Shown piece after piece: positions 48,740 to 49,123 of a DNA stretch of 49,123 bases (position 1 is its first letter; every line of letters starts with the position of its first letter). This stretch comes from JAGFIY01 sp964499285. Lineage in GTDB: Bacteria > Bacteroidota > Ignavibacteria > Ignavibacteriales > Melioribacteraceae. Made by a program: the position numbers and the translations under genes. The stretch covers positions 1 to 49,123 of the forward strand of contig CAZCLA010000025.1 in the NCBI GenBank assembly GCA_964499285.1, read 5' to 3'. A model generated the notes under the pieces. That model was not told the origin of the DNA, did not search any database, and saw only the letters and a program-made list of their open reading frames with translations.

Positions 48740-49123
48740 ATGAATTATAAAGTGTTAATAACAATAATAATTTTTCTTCTTTCCTCGCTTTTATTAACAG
48801 CTCAAGACAGTCTTTATCTCTATACGGTATTTCACGGTGAAAATGACCAGGACCAATTTGGTGTTGTTGAAAATGTGGGAGATGTAAACGGAGATGGATT
48901 TGAAGATCTAATTGTAGGAGCCCCTGCCTATATAACCGGAGCTGTATCATCAGGCTATGCAAAACTTTATTTCGGAGGAGCTGATTTCGATACACTGGCT
49001 GACATGACATTCCGTGATTATGAAAACAAAAAAGGTTTTGGTTATACTATAGCCGGTAACGGCGATCTTAACGGCGATGGATATTCAGATTTTGCAATAG
49101 CCAACCCATACTCTGGAGACTTT
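48740..49123 (+). CDS. Secreted FG-GAP repeat protein, 3' end outside window
   Basis: The frame of 128 codons is open to the window end. A signal peptide (MNYKVLITIIIFLLSSLLLTAQ) is followed by integrin-type FG-GAP repeats: FGVVENVGDVNGDGFEDLIVGAPAY and FGYTIAGNGDLNGDGYSDFAIANPY, each with a DxNGDGxxD calcium loop. Such proteins form beta-propellers at the cell surface and in this lineage often end in a T9SS sorting domain, which would lie beyond the window. The ATG at 48740 follows GAGG at 6-nt spacing. Confidence 0.9.
   Translation, partial: MNYKVLITIIIFLLSSLLLTAQDSLYLYTVFHGENDQDQFGVVENVGDVNGDGFEDLIVGAPAYITGAVSSGYAKLYFGGADFDTLADMTFRDYENKKGFGYTIAGNGDLNGDGYSDFAIANPYSGDF

Overview
The window looks like about 49 kb of a scaffolded (probably metagenome-assembled) genome from the Ignavibacteria/Chlorobi side of the Bacteroidota. 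The support is a type IX secretion C-terminal sorting domain with the QNYPNPFNPVTKIQYSIP signature at the left edge, AT-rich coding sequence, several genes with weak or no Shine-Dalgarno, and a large-form IspG. Three runs of exactly 100 N (28909-29008, 33391-33490, 42916-43015) are scaffold gaps and interrupt three genes. No rRNA, tRNA, CRISPR array, integrase or transposase was seen.

Layout: 1-2.7 kb holds the end of a secreted T9SS cargo protein and a 1-Cys peroxiredoxin behind an inverted-repeat operator candidate. 2.75-10.0 kb holds a small hypothetical gene and a four-gene minus-strand locus (two SGNH hydrolases, an MBOAT O-acyltransferase, a TPR/beta-barrel outer-membrane protein) that resembles machinery for acetylating and exporting a surface glycan, but has no polymerase. 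10.2-16.4 kb holds a long coiled-coil protein, a MATE exporter overlapping a tiny HAD-like protein, an M48 lipoprotein metalloprotease, RmlA and a secreted unknown. 16.5-25.0 kb holds a class III CoA-transferase, TrkH-TrkA potassium uptake, a DUF72 protein, an orphan TRAP solute-binding lipoprotein, IspG and a DJ-1/PfpI protein. 25.1-30.4 kb holds DnaG, a GH13 enzyme, a 2OG-Fe(II) oxygenase, TerC and a 57-aa LysW-like zinc-ribbon protein. 30.5-35.4 kb is a peptidoglycan-recycling operon: amino-sugar kinase, AmpG-like permease, and a NagZ-like GH3 fused to a beta-lactamase-fold domain. 35.6-42.3 kb holds an ABC-2 exporter with a LolA-like protein, an AmmeMemoRadiSam-type radical SAM enzyme, a small membrane protein, a Tat-dependent DUF362 protein and a NapH/NapG-like fused polyferredoxin. 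42.4-46.0 kb holds a PaaI-type thioesterase, a gapped membrane protein, Dxr and RseP. 46.0-49.1 kb is accessory: a methyltransferase, a lipoprotein with calcium-loop repeats, a detached second copy of the last 204 bp of rseP, a gene-free stretch with repeats, and the start of an FG-GAP surface protein.

The most unusual observation is that the last 204 bp of rseP occur twice, at 45791-45994 and 47982-48185. The two copies differ at 15 bases, all synonymous, and flank a methyltransferase plus a repeat lipoprotein. This looks like a cargo cassette inserted at the 3' end of rseP that supplied its own replacement end, with the original end left as a relic. Other candidates are the glycan acetylation/export locus, the orphan LysW-like carrier ending in Asp, the fused NapH/NapG protein beside DUF362, and an interspersed palindromic repeat inserted in frame in the T9SS sorting domain. 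MEP-pathway isoprenoid synthesis (Dxr, IspG) and peptidoglycan recycling are the clearest complete metabolic themes.
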